Below, in pieces: positions 17,788 to 26,522 of a stretch of DNA of 64,000 nt. Position 1 is the stretch's first letter. Every line of letters begins with the position of its first letter. A program made the translations under genes and the position numbers. Source of the DNA: CAG-411 sp045124315 (GTDB taxonomy: Bacteria > Bacillota > Clostridia > Lachnospirales > Lachnospiraceae); assembly GCA_045124315.1 (NCBI GenBank), contig JBGVLO010000176.1, positions 71,916 to 135,915 of the forward strand, in the 5' to 3' direction. The notes below the pieces were generated by a model. The model searched no databases. It was given only the letters and a program-made list of their open reading frames with translations, and was not told the origin of the DNA.

Positions 17788-19587
17788 GTGTTTACAATAT
17801 TATCAAACAAAACAAACAAACGAATCCTTGCAGGAATCTGCCTGCTTCCTGTCTGTATTTCTCTTTCCGGCTGTGGTAAATTTTCCCTCCAGAAACAGTT
17901 GGACCCAAATAGTGCCACTGCTAAGAAACAGCAGCAGTTTTTTGATACTCTTACGGATGAGATTTTTCGAAAAGAGGTACAAAGCGACAGTATTACACTT
18001 AATTATACCTTAAGCAATCCTGAAGATTACGGCATTACAGACTTTACCCCTACATTTGGAGAATACGGATTGGAAGCTTCCAAGAAACAGTTGGCTTATG
18101 CAGAAAATGTAAATGCACAATTAGACCAGTTCGATTACAATTGCCTAACGGAAGAACAGCAACTTACTTATGATGTGCTGAAAGATTATTATGCGGTGTC
18201 CGACCATGAGGAAGATTATAATTACTATGGGGAAGCCTTAAGTAGTGCCACCGGTATGCAGGCACAGCTTCCCACTCTTTTATCCGAGTATAATATAAAA
18301 GATACCGACGATATAGAGGATTATCTGCAGCTTCTTTCCGTGGTAGACGAATATTTTGTGCAAATTTCAGATTATGAAAAAGAAAAATCGGAAGCCGGAC
18401 TTTTTATGAGCGATAAAAACGCGGACAACATTATTTCCCAGTGTAAAGATTTTATCAAACAGCCAAAAGACAATCTGTTAATAAAAACTTTCAACGAAAA
18501 AGTGGAACACTTTGACTGGCTCTCCAAAGAGGAAAAGACTATCTATAAAAAGAAAAATAAGAAAGCAATTTTAGAAAATGTGATTCCCGCTTACGAAACT
18601 TTAATTACTACTCTCACAGAATTAAAGGGAACGGGAACTTATGAAGGTGGCATTGGAAATCTCCCGAAGGGAAAAGCCTTCTACGAAGAAATGGCACAGG
18701 CAACCACCGGATCTGATATGACAATTAAAGAAATGAAAAAACGTTTAGAAACTGCACAAAAAGATGCCATCAAAGTTGTTGCTTCCGCCGAAACCGCCTA
18801 CAACAAAGACCATGATACAGATATTTATGAAGAATATATAGAAATGAAATACCCGAAAGAAGATCCCGACGAGATTGTTCCTTATTTGGAACAGGAATCT
18901 CAAGAAGATTTTCCGGCCTTAGAAGATGTGAACTACACCATCAAGTATGTAGACGAATCCTTGGAGGACTATGTTAGCCCTGCTTTTTACTTAACACCGC
19001 CATTGGATAATTTTACGGAGAACAGTATTTACATCAACGGTTCCAAAGAAAATGGAGCACAGAATTTATTTCCTACTTTGGCCCACGAGGGATACCCAGG
19101 CCATTTGTTGCAAACCGTATACTACGAACAACAAAAACCAGCTCCTATCCGAACCTTACTTAACTACGGTGGATATAGCGAAGGCTGGGCTACCTACTGT
19201 GAATTGTATTCCTTTTCTATGGCTGGTCTTGATAAAAATCTTGCTGACTACGCAAAAGCCTACGAGGAATTCAATCTCTGTATGTATGCCACCATCGATA
19301 TTGGCGTAAATTACGATTGCTGGTCCAAAACAGACTTAGTGGACTACTTGTCTAATTATGGCATTACCGACACAGAGGTAGCAGATTCCATTTACGATAT
19401 TGTAGTGGATGATCCTGGAAACTATCTCCAATATGTGATTGGTTATTTTGAGATGAAAGACCTTTACACAAAAGCAGAAAAATCTGCTGGAAAACAATTT
19501 GATATCAAAGAATTCCATACATTTTTACTGGACGTTGGACCGGCACCATTTTCCATTATTGAAGAACGTATGGAAGATGTATTTTAA
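17788..19587 (+). CDS. DUF885-family lipoprotein, putative metallopeptidase
   Basis: The product is 599 aa from GTG 17788, chosen because GAAAGGAG lies 6 nt upstream and inside the longer TTG-started frame. A lipoprotein signal peptide ends at the lipobox LSGC, giving a membrane-anchored extracytoplasmic protein. The C-terminal half carries the DUF885 signature 'LAHEGYPGHLLQ' (an HExxxH-like putative zinc site) and 'GYSEGWATYCE'. Members of the family are uncharacterised or peptidase-like; the substrate is unknown. Intact and monocistronic, with its own terminator. Confidence 0.88.
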   Translation: MFTILSNKTNKRILAGICLLPVCISLSGCGKFSLQKQLDPNSATAKKQQQFFDTLTDEIFRKEVQSDSITLNYTLSNPEDYGITDFTPTFGEYGLEASKKQLAYAENVNAQLDQFDYNCLTEEQQLTYDVLKDYYAVSDHEEDYNYYGEALSSATGMQAQLPTLLSEYNIKDTDDIEDYLQLLSVVDEYFVQISDYEKEKSEAGLFMSDKNADNIISQCKDFIKQPKDNLLIKTFNEKVEHFDWLSKEEKTIYKKKNKKAILENVIPAYETLITTLTELKGTGTYEGGIGNLPKGKAFYEEMAQATTGSDMTIKEMKKRLETAQKDAIKVVASAETAYNKDHDTDIYEEYIEMKYPKEDPDEIVPYLEQESQEDFPALEDVNYTIKYVDESLEDYVSPAFYLTPPLDNFTENSIYINGSKENGAQNLFPTLAHEGYPGHLLQTVYYEQQKPAPIRTLLNYGGYSEGWATYCELYSFSMAGLDKNLADYAKAYEEFNLCMYATIDIGVNYDCWSKTDLVDYLSNYGITDTEVADSIYDIVVDDPGNYLQYVIGYFEMKDLYTKAEKSAGKQFDIKEFHTFLLDVGPAPFSIIEERMEDVF

Positions 19588-19604
19588 CCACCAACCCAAT
19601 GTGA

Positions 19605-19647
19605 AGGCTCTAAATAGCAGGAAATTCCTATTATCTAGGGCTTTTTT
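19605..19647 (+). terminator. Terminator after DUF885 gene
   Basis: AGGCTCTAAATAG ... CTATTATCTAGGGCT with TTTTTTG tail; the stem is imperfect. Confidence 0.7.
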
Positions 19648-19656
19648 GCTTTATTG

Positions 19657-19751
19657 GGTGTCAAAAGTCACTTTTTAAATTGCTATTATAAAATTGCATG
19701 GTAAAGACTATCTGTTTGAAGATGATGTGCGTGACAAATAGAACCAGTCAT
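19657..19751 (+). repeat. Copy of the GGTGTCAAA element, interrupted
   Basis: GGTGTCAAAAGTCACTTT ... GATGATGTGCGTG runs parallel to the complete 128-bp copy at 48318-48445. Its right end is broken by the 31-bp palindrome at 19752 and the terminal repeat is not preserved. Confidence 0.65.
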
Positions 19752-19782
19752 GTAACAGAACAGCCCCCGGCTGAACTGTTAT
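19752..19782. repeat. 31-bp palindromic mobile unit with 8-bp target duplication
   Basis: The ends are GTAACAGAACAGC and GGCTGAACTGTTAT. A perfect direct repeat CCAGTCAT stands on both sides (19744-19751 and 19783-19790). The unit sits inside the GGTGTCAAA element copy, so it inserted later. Confidence 0.85.
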
Positions 19783-19961
19783 CCAGTCATCCTAGTTATA
19801 TTAAAAAAAGATATACATTTTTTCCCAAGTAAAGTATAATGGAACTACAAAAGAAACGTTTATTACTGAAATGCTGTCAGTGGGGATGCTTCTTGCAGAC
19901 TGATATGCATTTCTTGTAATGCCTGCCAGCAGGCATATCTGTATTAGAGGAGGGGTTATAC

Positions 19962-21056
19962 ATGGCTATACGTGACACACTATTAATTGCGGATGATATG
20001 AAAATGAACCGTGCGTTGCTTTCCTTAATGTTTAAGGAGCAATACAAGGTGGCTGAAGCTGAAAATGGACAAGTGGCCATTGATTATCTGGAAGAACATG
20101 GAGATACAGTTGCATGTCTTTTGTTGGATTTATTGATGCCTGTGAAGGATGGATTTGAAGTGATGCAATACATGAAGGACAGACAGATGATGGAACAGGT
20201 TCCGATCATTTTGATCACCTCAGAATCTTCCGCAGAAACCGAAGCCAATGCCTACGATTTAGGTGCGGCTGATGTAATTTACAAACCATATGTAGAACGA
20301 ATAGTTATGCGTCGTGTAAAGAACATTGTGGATTTGTACCAGCACAAAAATCATATTGAAGACTTAGTACAGGAAAAGACAAAACAGATTGCAGAACAGG
20401 CTGCTGAGATCAAAGAGAGCAATAATGTATTGATTGAAGGACTTGGTAAGATTGTAGAGTTCCATACACCAGAATCAAAAGAACATTCTTCCCGTGTAAA
20501 AACTTTTACCGGTCTTATGCTTCATTATGCCCTGGAACTTCATCCGGAGCTTGGTTTGACAAAAGAGGACGTGGATGCCATTGTGCGCGCCAGTGTATTG
20601 CATGATATTGGTAAGTTGGCTATTTCCAATGACATCTTAATCAAACCTGCAGACACACGGACAATTGAGGAAACCCATATTGTTCAGAGCCATCCGGCCA
20701 TTGGTTGTGAAATTCTGGAATGTTTTTCTAACATTAAAGACCAGAAATTCTATCACTACTGCTATGATATTTGCAAGTATCATCATGAACGCTATGATGG
20801 AGAGGGATACCCGAACAAAGTATTTGGAGACGCCATTCCTTTTGCAGCACAGATTGTAGGCATTGCAGATGCTTATGACACCTTGGTTACCAGAACCGAT
20901 TTCCACACTCCATTTTCTCATCATGCTGCTGTGGAGGAAATCGTCAATGGCAATGTAGGTGCTTTTTCACCAGTTGCTTTGGATTGTTTCATTATGGCAA
21001 AAGAAGAGATTAATGAATTGGCAGAATTTTCTCCGGATTTTAGTCTATCCCGATAA
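19962..21056 (+). CDS. Response regulator with HD-GYP-type output domain
   Basis: The product is 364 aa. Residues 1-125 are a receiver domain: acidic pair 'IADDMKMN', phosphoacceptor Asp in 'LLLDLLMPVKDG', Lys in 'IYKPY'. A short coiled linker (KTKQIAEQAAEIKE) leads to an HD domain with 'VLHDIGKLAISN' and 'YHHERYDGEGYP', the hallmark of HD-GYP proteins that hydrolyse cyclic di-GMP. The GYP part reads GEGYP, close to consensus. GAGGAGGGG precedes ATG 19962. There is no partner kinase next to it. Phosphodiesterase activity is likely but unproven. Confidence 0.9.
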   Translation: MAIRDTLLIADDMKMNRALLSLMFKEQYKVAEAENGQVAIDYLEEHGDTVACLLLDLLMPVKDGFEVMQYMKDRQMMEQVPIILITSESSAETEANAYDLGAADVIYKPYVERIVMRRVKNIVDLYQHKNHIEDLVQEKTKQIAEQAAEIKESNNVLIEGLGKIVEFHTPESKEHSSRVKTFTGLMLHYALELHPELGLTKEDVDAIVRASVLHDIGKLAISNDILIKPADTRTIEETHIVQSHPAIGCEILECFSNIKDQKFYHYCYDICKYHHERYDGEGYPNKVFGDAIPFAAQIVGIADAYDTLVTRTDFHTPFSHHAAVEEIVNGNVGAFSPVALDCFIMAKEEINELAEFSPDFSLSR

Positions 21057-21062
21057 ATACAG

Positions 21063-21101
21063 AAGCACGAAAGATCCATTTCGGAAGATTTCGTGCTTTT
21101 T
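21063..21101 (+). terminator. Terminator after REC/HD-GYP gene
   Basis: AAGCACGAAA ... TTTCGTGCTTTTT, a 10-bp stem with U-run. Confidence 0.85.
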
Positions 21102-21121
21102 GTATTCCTATCTATATTCCA

Positions 21122-21238
21122 TGATATGATACCAAGTTCAAAAAGTCTGAACCCACATGAGCTTGCTCTAATACGGGTAAATGTCCTTGGGCCCCTCCAA
21201 GTATCATTGGGATCAAAATACCTTTTGCCCCCTGATAC
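21122..21238. repeat. GATACC-family element
   Basis: Begins ATGATATGATACCAAGTTC and continues CTGAACCCACATGAGCTTGC, shared with the minus-strand copy at 28.9 kb and, diverged, with 35087-35150. The right side ends CCCCCTGATACC. No target duplication recognised. Confidence 0.55.
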
Positions 21239-21937
21239 CTACTTCACTTTCAAAGTACGAAGATATGCCTTCTGCTCCTTCGTGATCCGATAACTCTCGC
21301 AGGCTTTCTGTATGGTCTTATTGTGCGTCCAGTTATCTAATCTATGTTCCAAGAGAACGAGCAACGCACTGTCATACTGCTTTGCCAATGCAGTTGCAAA
21401 ATACCATGCGATCATCATATTCACATAATATTCTTCAGAACGAATGCTAGCTACCTTATCCAGATATTCCACCTTAAAATCTTCATCCAAATAAAGCTGC
21501 ATCAACGCATGAATGCCGTACCTTCTGGTATAGACATGCTCCGAATCCACCCATCCATACACAATATGAATCAATTCTTCTTTATGCTTTGCAAAAAACT
21601 TTGGTACACCGTAATCACAGGTAGCCCAGTTATCTACATAAGGCAAAAATGCCTCAAGCTGCTCTATGGACTTTTGGAAATCCTTTTTCTCCAGCAACAA
21701 CAGAATCATATGCAGGCTGTTTTCCTCAAAATACCTATGAGGCAATGCCTGAAAAAACAATTGGATATCCTCATGCTTTTTCAATTCTTTCGCATAAGCC
21801 CTGAGTGTCGGCACACGGACACCAATAATGGTGTCCTTCTCTACCGTTGGGATCAGCTTTGCATGAAACTCTCTATATTGCAAATCCTGCAATTCCATTA
21901 AGTGTGCCTGTATCTCCTGTACAATATTCTGTCTCAT
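21239..21937 (-). CDS. DNA alkylation repair protein (AlkD-like)
   Basis: The product is 232 aa, the normal length for the DNA alkylation repair (HEAT-like) family. These are glycosylases that remove bulky or cationic N3/N7-alkylated purines without base flipping. Visible motifs are 'IGVRVPTLRAYAKEL', 'VDNWATCDYG' (the conserved Trp-Ala-x-x-Asp region carrying the catalytic Asp), 'RRYGIHALM' and 'NMMIAWYFATA'. It is alone in its unit and ends against the GATACC-family element. Confidence 0.9.
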   Translation of the reverse strand: MRQNIVQEIQAHLMELQDLQYREFHAKLIPTVEKDTIIGVRVPTLRAYAKELKKHEDIQLFFQALPHRYFEENSLHMILLLLEKKDFQKSIEQLEAFLPYVDNWATCDYGVPKFFAKHKEELIHIVYGWVDSEHVYTRRYGIHALMQLYLDEDFKVEYLDKVASIRSEEYYVNMMIAWYFATALAKQYDSALLVLLEHRLDNWTHNKTIQKACESYRITKEQKAYLRTLKVK

Positions 21938-21995
21938 CTGGTTCTCCCTATCCTCACTTTTCTACGGTTCAAATTCCCTAGCTTTCCTTCCAATT

Positions 21996-24900
21996 CTACT
22001 CTCTTGCATCTTCTACAAACTTTGCATCGGATTTTCTGTTAAGGATTGCATAGATACATGGAACCACAAACAAAGTAAGCAAAGTTCCATATACCAGACC
22101 ACCAATGGTTACAATAGACATAGGCTTCATCATATCCGAACCACTATCTTTGCTTACTAACATCGGTAACAAACCTAAAATAGTCGTCAAAGCAGTCATT
22201 AAGATTGGGCGGAGACGAATACGTCCTGCGGTCACAATGGCCTCATATTTCTCAATTCCACTTGCACGAAGCTGGTTAATATAATCTACCAGCACGATAC
22301 CATTATTTACAATAATACCAGCCAGCATAACGAAACCGATCAATGCGATTACACTAACTTCACTTCCACTAAAGTACAAGCCCATAAATCCACCGGTAAA
22401 TGCCAACGGAATGGTAAACAAAATGATGAATGGTGATAACAATGACTGGAACTGGGCTACCATGATCAAATACATGAACAGGACACCTACAACCATCAGC
22501 AGCACTACCTGTCCCATAGACTCATTAATTGTCTCATCCTCACCAGTAGAATGCAAGGTATATCCTTCCGGCATTTCATAATCTTCGATGGCTTTATTTA
22601 CGTCTTTACTGACCAAACCTACATTATATCCATCTGCAATGGTAACACTAACTGTCATATATCTGGTCTGTCCCACACGATTAATGCTAGAAGGAGATTC
22701 TGCAAGAGCGAAATTTGCAATCTTTCCAAGCTTAACTTCTTTTGTCTTTTGTGAAGAAGTATCTGTATAAGTGATCTTCATTTTTTCCAAGTCTTTTCTG
22801 GACAATTTCTCATCCTGTTCGCTTGATACATACACATCGAAATCGTCAGTATCCGTGGATAAGGTGGTGGCATTCTTTGGATCTGCAACCTTTGCGTATA
22901 CCTGCTGGAATACCTGTGCCACAGTAAGTGAATATTCCATAGCCTTATCCTTATCTACCGTAATACGAATCTCTTTGTCTGCATTTTCCATGCCATTTGT
23001 AACAGAATCTACCCCTTCTACACCCTCTATCTTAGCTGTAAGATCCTTGACAACCTTCTGTAACTTATCTAAATCTTTACCTTTAATCTGCAACGAAATA
23101 CCAGAACCCATCATACTGCTCATATCCATAGCAGACGCTTCCACAGACAGTTCCATATTCAGATCCTCTGTGCATGCCATCATTTCTTCTTTTATTTCCG
23201 CATTACTTCTCTCATTATCTTCCTTCAACAAAATATACACACTAATTTGGCTATTTCCGGAAGAAGACATCATAGACATGGTACTATTGGCACCAGCCAT
23301 AGCACCTACAATATCCACGCCGTCTATCTCAAGAATTCTCTCCATAGCCTTATCGCATTCCTCATACAGTTCCTTATCAGTCATCTTGGAATCTTCCGGC
23401 TTTGTAATGGTAGCTGTCATCTGCGTACTTCCCATAGCTGGCATAAACGAGGTACCCCTTGAAAATGCCAAACCTACAAACGCGATCAACAATACCAATG
23501 CACTGATCAACACGATCGCTTTCTTATGCAACAATTTCTTCAATATTGCTGCATATCCATTTTGAAGACGATAAATAAATCCTTCTTTGTGTACCTTTTC
23601 CTTGCGAAGCAAGCCCTGTGCCATAGCAGGTACTAAAGTCAGACTGACTACCAAACTTGCTAATAAGGAATATGCCAATGTTAATGCCAAATCCACAAAT
23701 AACTGTTTCGTAATTCCCTCTGTAAAGACGATTGGAGCAAATACACATACTGTAGTCAATGTAGATGCAATAATAGCTCCTGTTACCTGTTTTGCACCCT
23801 CAATACATGCAGTACGCAAATCCGCACCTTCCTCGTTTCTCATACGGAAGATATTCTCAATTACCACCACTGAGTTATCCACCAGCATACCAACACCGAG
23901 AGCAAGACCGGAAAGAGAAATTACATTCAAGGTCACTCCGCTGAAATACATCATTACCACTGCCGCGATCACACTAAGCGGAATCGAACAGGCAACGATT
24001 AAGGTTGGTCGCAGGTCTTTTAGGAACAGGAATAAAATGATGATGGCAAACAATCCACCTAACAACAGGTTCTGAATTACCGAATCTACCACCATGTCAA
24101 TGTATACACCCTGATCCATCAAAACACTGATTCGAGTACCTTCATTTTCCTCTTCAATCTGTTCAAATCTCTCTAATACACGGTCTGTAACATCACCGGT
24201 TGAATATCCGGTAGCCTTCTCAAGCACAATAGCAACGGCCTGATTTCCATTTACCACTGTGTAAGAATCTTCCCCATCATCCGTAACTGCAATATCTGCC
24301 ACATCTGACAATCGAATCGGCTTCAATCCATCAATACCCATGTCACAGATGACCAGCTCTTCTAAATCTTCCTGTGAGCCAATTTCCTCTCCTACTTTCA
24401 CCAAATAAGAAACATTATCCTCTGTCACATATCCGGCAGGCATATCAAAGTTCTCTGCCGTTAAGATACCTTCAATCATAGACTTGGTAATAATGTTACC
24501 TAAATCAGCATTATCCAATGCAGTTTCTTTTGCATCTTCAAGGGATTTCTCTCCCTCTGTAAGTGCAGTCGCACCATTGTTTACGTCCACATTTGCCACA
24601 CTAAGCTGAATGGCTGCTAATACCGATTGTTTGTTCAATTCTTTTTTCGCATCTGCTAAACTGATCTGACCAGCTTCCAATTGCTCTTTTGCAGATAAAA
24701 TCTGCTCCTTGCCGGCAGCAATCTGTTTCCTGCCTTCGGCAATTTCTTTCTGACTTTTCTTCAAAGTGGCTTCCTGTGTCTCGATCTCTGTAAGACTGCT
24801 CTGTGCCTGGGAAAGACCCTCCGTCACTTCCTTAATCTTATTTGGAAGATCCGCCTCTGTAATTCCCTGGGCTGTAAGCTGGGTCACAATGTTATTGATC

Positions 24901-25946
24901 TGTGCCTGCACTGCCTGTAGCTTCGTACGCAGCTCTGTATTTTCTCCAGACACCTGTATTGCAGCATTCAATGCAGTCTCCTGCTCTCTCAATGCTGTCA
25001 ACCCTGATTGTGTCTGCTCCAATGTACTCTTAGTTGCAGTAAGAGTCTTAATAGTTGCCTGCAACTGAGCCTTTCCCGTTGCAACCTGCGCCAAGCCTGT
25101 ATTAACCTGTTCTTCTGAACTCTTTAAGGTTGTTTCTTTTTCCTCCAAATCTGCAAGATTGCTGTTCAAAGTAGCAAGGGTGTTTCTCATCTCCTCACTG
25201 TTTTTGTCAATCTCTGCAGCTCCTTCTGCGAGTTTTTCTGCTGTCTCATTCTGAGACTCTTCCAGCTGACTCTTTCCATCTTCCATTTTATCCTGCTTTT
25301 CAGAAAGTTCCTCTTCTGCCTCTACAAACTGACCTTTAATGGCTTTCTGAACCTTTTCATTGACCTGGTCAATCTTATCCTGCTGAATAATAACATCAAT
25401 CTGCTGAGTGGTCTCTCCTGAAGTCGTAACCGAAGCTACTCCCTCCACACTTTCGATATCCGGCAAAATATCGGTATCCAGCTTTTCTGCCAGTTCATAT
25501 GCGTTCATATTGTCACAATCTACTGCTGCCACAATAATCGGCATCATATCCGGATTGATCTTCATGATGGTAGGACTTCCAATCCCATCATCCCAATTGG
25601 CCGCCACAGCATCCAAACTCTCTCTCATATCAATGGTGGCCGTATTCATATCTGCTCCTTCATTGAATTCCAGTATAACCACCGACACATTACTGTTGGA
25701 TATGGACGAGACTTCCTTCATGTTGCTGATGCTCGCCATGGCCTGTTCAACCGGCTTGGTTACTGCTGTTTCAATTTCTTCTGGGCTGGCACCCGGATAT
25801 GTAGTCATAACAATCGCATATGGCAAATCCATATCTGGAAGCAAATCTGTGCTCATATTACGAAAAGACATAAATCCCAGTACCAAAACCAATACTACCC
25901 CAACTAAAACCGTATAGGGCTTTCTTACGCTGATTTTTGATAACAT
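21996..25946 (-). CDS. RND-family efflux transporter with large coiled-coil insertion
   Basis: The product is 1,316 aa, about 270 longer than typical AcrB/SwrC-type pumps. The start is ATG 25946, 8 nt after CAGGAGG; the longer frame is rejected. It has twelve-TM RND architecture: the first TM in 'KPYTVLVGVVLVLVLGFMS', the proton-relay region 'GLALGVGMLVDNSVVVIE', and a second TM block ('FIILFTIPLAFTGGF' onward). At about residues 210-500 the first extracytoplasmic loop holds a Glu/Gln/Lys-rich heptad region (for example 'AEGRKQIAAGKEQIL') predicted to form a long coiled coil. Substrate unknown. No membrane-fusion gene is adjacent; the insertion might replace it (inference). Confidence 0.92.
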   Translation of the reverse strand: MLSKISVRKPYTVLVGVVLVLVLGFMSFRNMSTDLLPDMDLPYAIVMTTYPGASPEEIETAVTKPVEQAMASISNMKEVSSISNSNVSVVILEFNEGADMNTATIDMRESLDAVAANWDDGIGSPTIMKINPDMMPIIVAAVDCDNMNAYELAEKLDTDILPDIESVEGVASVTTSGETTQQIDVIIQQDKIDQVNEKVQKAIKGQFVEAEEELSEKQDKMEDGKSQLEESQNETAEKLAEGAAEIDKNSEEMRNTLATLNSNLADLEEKETTLKSSEEQVNTGLAQVATGKAQLQATIKTLTATKSTLEQTQSGLTALREQETALNAAIQVSGENTELRTKLQAVQAQINNIVTQLTAQGITEADLPNKIKEVTEGLSQAQSSLTEIETQEATLKKSQKEIAEGRKQIAAGKEQILSAKEQLEAGQISLADAKKELNKQSVLAAIQLSVANVDVNNGATALTEGEKSLEDAKETALDNADLGNIITKSMIEGILTAENFDMPAGYVTEDNVSYLVKVGEEIGSQEDLEELVICDMGIDGLKPIRLSDVADIAVTDDGEDSYTVVNGNQAVAIVLEKATGYSTGDVTDRVLERFEQIEEENEGTRISVLMDQGVYIDMVVDSVIQNLLLGGLFAIIILFLFLKDLRPTLIVACSIPLSVIAAVVMMYFSGVTLNVISLSGLALGVGMLVDNSVVVIENIFRMRNEEGADLRTACIEGAKQVTGAIIASTLTTVCVFAPIVFTEGITKQLFVDLALTLAYSLLASLVVSLTLVPAMAQGLLRKEKVHKEGFIYRLQNGYAAILKKLLHKKAIVLISALVLLIAFVGLAFSRGTSFMPAMGSTQMTATITKPEDSKMTDKELYEECDKAMERILEIDGVDIVGAMAGANSTMSMMSSSGNSQISVYILLKEDNERSNAEIKEEMMACTEDLNMELSVEASAMDMSSMMGSGISLQIKGKDLDKLQKVVKDLTAKIEGVEGVDSVTNGMENADKEIRITVDKDKAMEYSLTVAQVFQQVYAKVADPKNATTLSTDTDDFDVYVSSEQDEKLSRKDLEKMKITYTDTSSQKTKEVKLGKIANFALAESPSSINRVGQTRYMTVSVTIADGYNVGLVSKDVNKAIEDYEMPEGYTLHSTGEDETINESMGQVVLLMVVGVLFMYLIMVAQFQSLLSPFIILFTIPLAFTGGFMGLYFSGSEVSVIALIGFVMLAGIIVNNGIVLVDYINQLRASGIEKYEAIVTAGRIRLRPILMTALTTILGLLPMLVSKDSGSDMMKPMSIVTIGGLVYGTLLTLFVVPCIYAILNRKSDAKFVEDARE

Positions 25947-26012
25947 TCTGTTCTCCTCCTGAACCTTGTTTTGCATAGATCGAATAAATCATGAAAGTAG
26001 GATAAGTAATTT

Positions 26013-26036
26013 GTAACAGTTCAGCCGAACCGTTAT
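26013..26036. repeat. 24-bp palindromic unit (short GTAACAG variant)
   Basis: GTAACAGTTCAGC-CGAACCGTTAT. Flanks AGTAATTT and AATAATTC agree at 6 of 8 positions, suggesting an old target duplication. Confidence 0.6.
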
Positions 26037-26204
26037 AATAATTCCCAGTCCTACCGACAATTCCGTCTACCATTATATCAACTCTTCCTTTTATTTACTA
26101 CATCCCACTTTTAGATTTAATAAAAATTTAATGTTTAAGTGTAACTATTCTGACCCCTATATAATGGAGAGGGTGCGGAATAGTTACGTTAGTTCCGTTT
26201 GCCA

Positions 26205-26400
26205 TAGAACAAAAAAAGAGCCTTTCACAAATAATTTGCAAAAGAACTCTTTTTTTGTCATTTTTTTCACTTTCATGTTTCACGAAGAAAACTTTTTTGA
26301 AGAAACTCTTTTTCCCTAAGGAATTACTTATACATCTCACTCACAAGTATTATATTACCCCCCCTTTTTGTACTTTTTATGTCTTTTTTTTGTACTTTCT
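26205..26400 (-). ncRNA. Candidate small transcript, paralogue A
   Basis: Minus-strand order: two AAGTACA boxes (26398-26368 region), TAATATAATACT as possible -10, the block CTTGTGAGTGAGATGTATA, a CGTGAAA...ATGAAAGTGAAAAAAATGA stretch, and a terminator AGAGTTCTTTTGCAAA...AAAGGCTCTTTTTTT (about 26260-26213). The same ordered blocks recur at 28.6-28.75 kb. It could be an sRNA or a leader for a tiny peptide. Confidence 0.45.
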
Positions 26401-26411
26401 ATGAAAGTATT

Positions 26412-26441
26412 GTAACAGTTTACAGGTATGTAAACTGTTAC
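26412..26441. repeat. 30-bp palindromic mobile unit with 8-bp target duplication
   Basis: GTAACAGTTTAC-AGGTAT-GTAAACTGTTAC, a perfect 12-bp inverted repeat around 6 bp. Flanked by AAAGTATT on both sides (26404-26411, 26442-26449). Confidence 0.88.
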
Positions 26442-26456
26442 AAAGTATTTTCTATA

Positions 26457-26513
26457 ACAAAAACCTTACCGATGTTCCATTCCTATTCCTATTGAAAATC
26501 AGTAAGGTTTTTC
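26457..26513 (-). terminator. Terminator of chemotaxis receptor gene
   Basis: Minus strand AAAAACCTTACTGAT ... ATCGGTAAGGTTTTT, directly after the stop codon. Confidence 0.75.
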
Positions 26514-26522
26514 ATTTTTATT

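Noticed and set aside
22771..25917. Several plus-strand ORFs of 100-264 codons opposite the RND gene
   Set aside because: Mirror frames of a clear transporter gene; the composition reflects antisense of hydrophobic segments.
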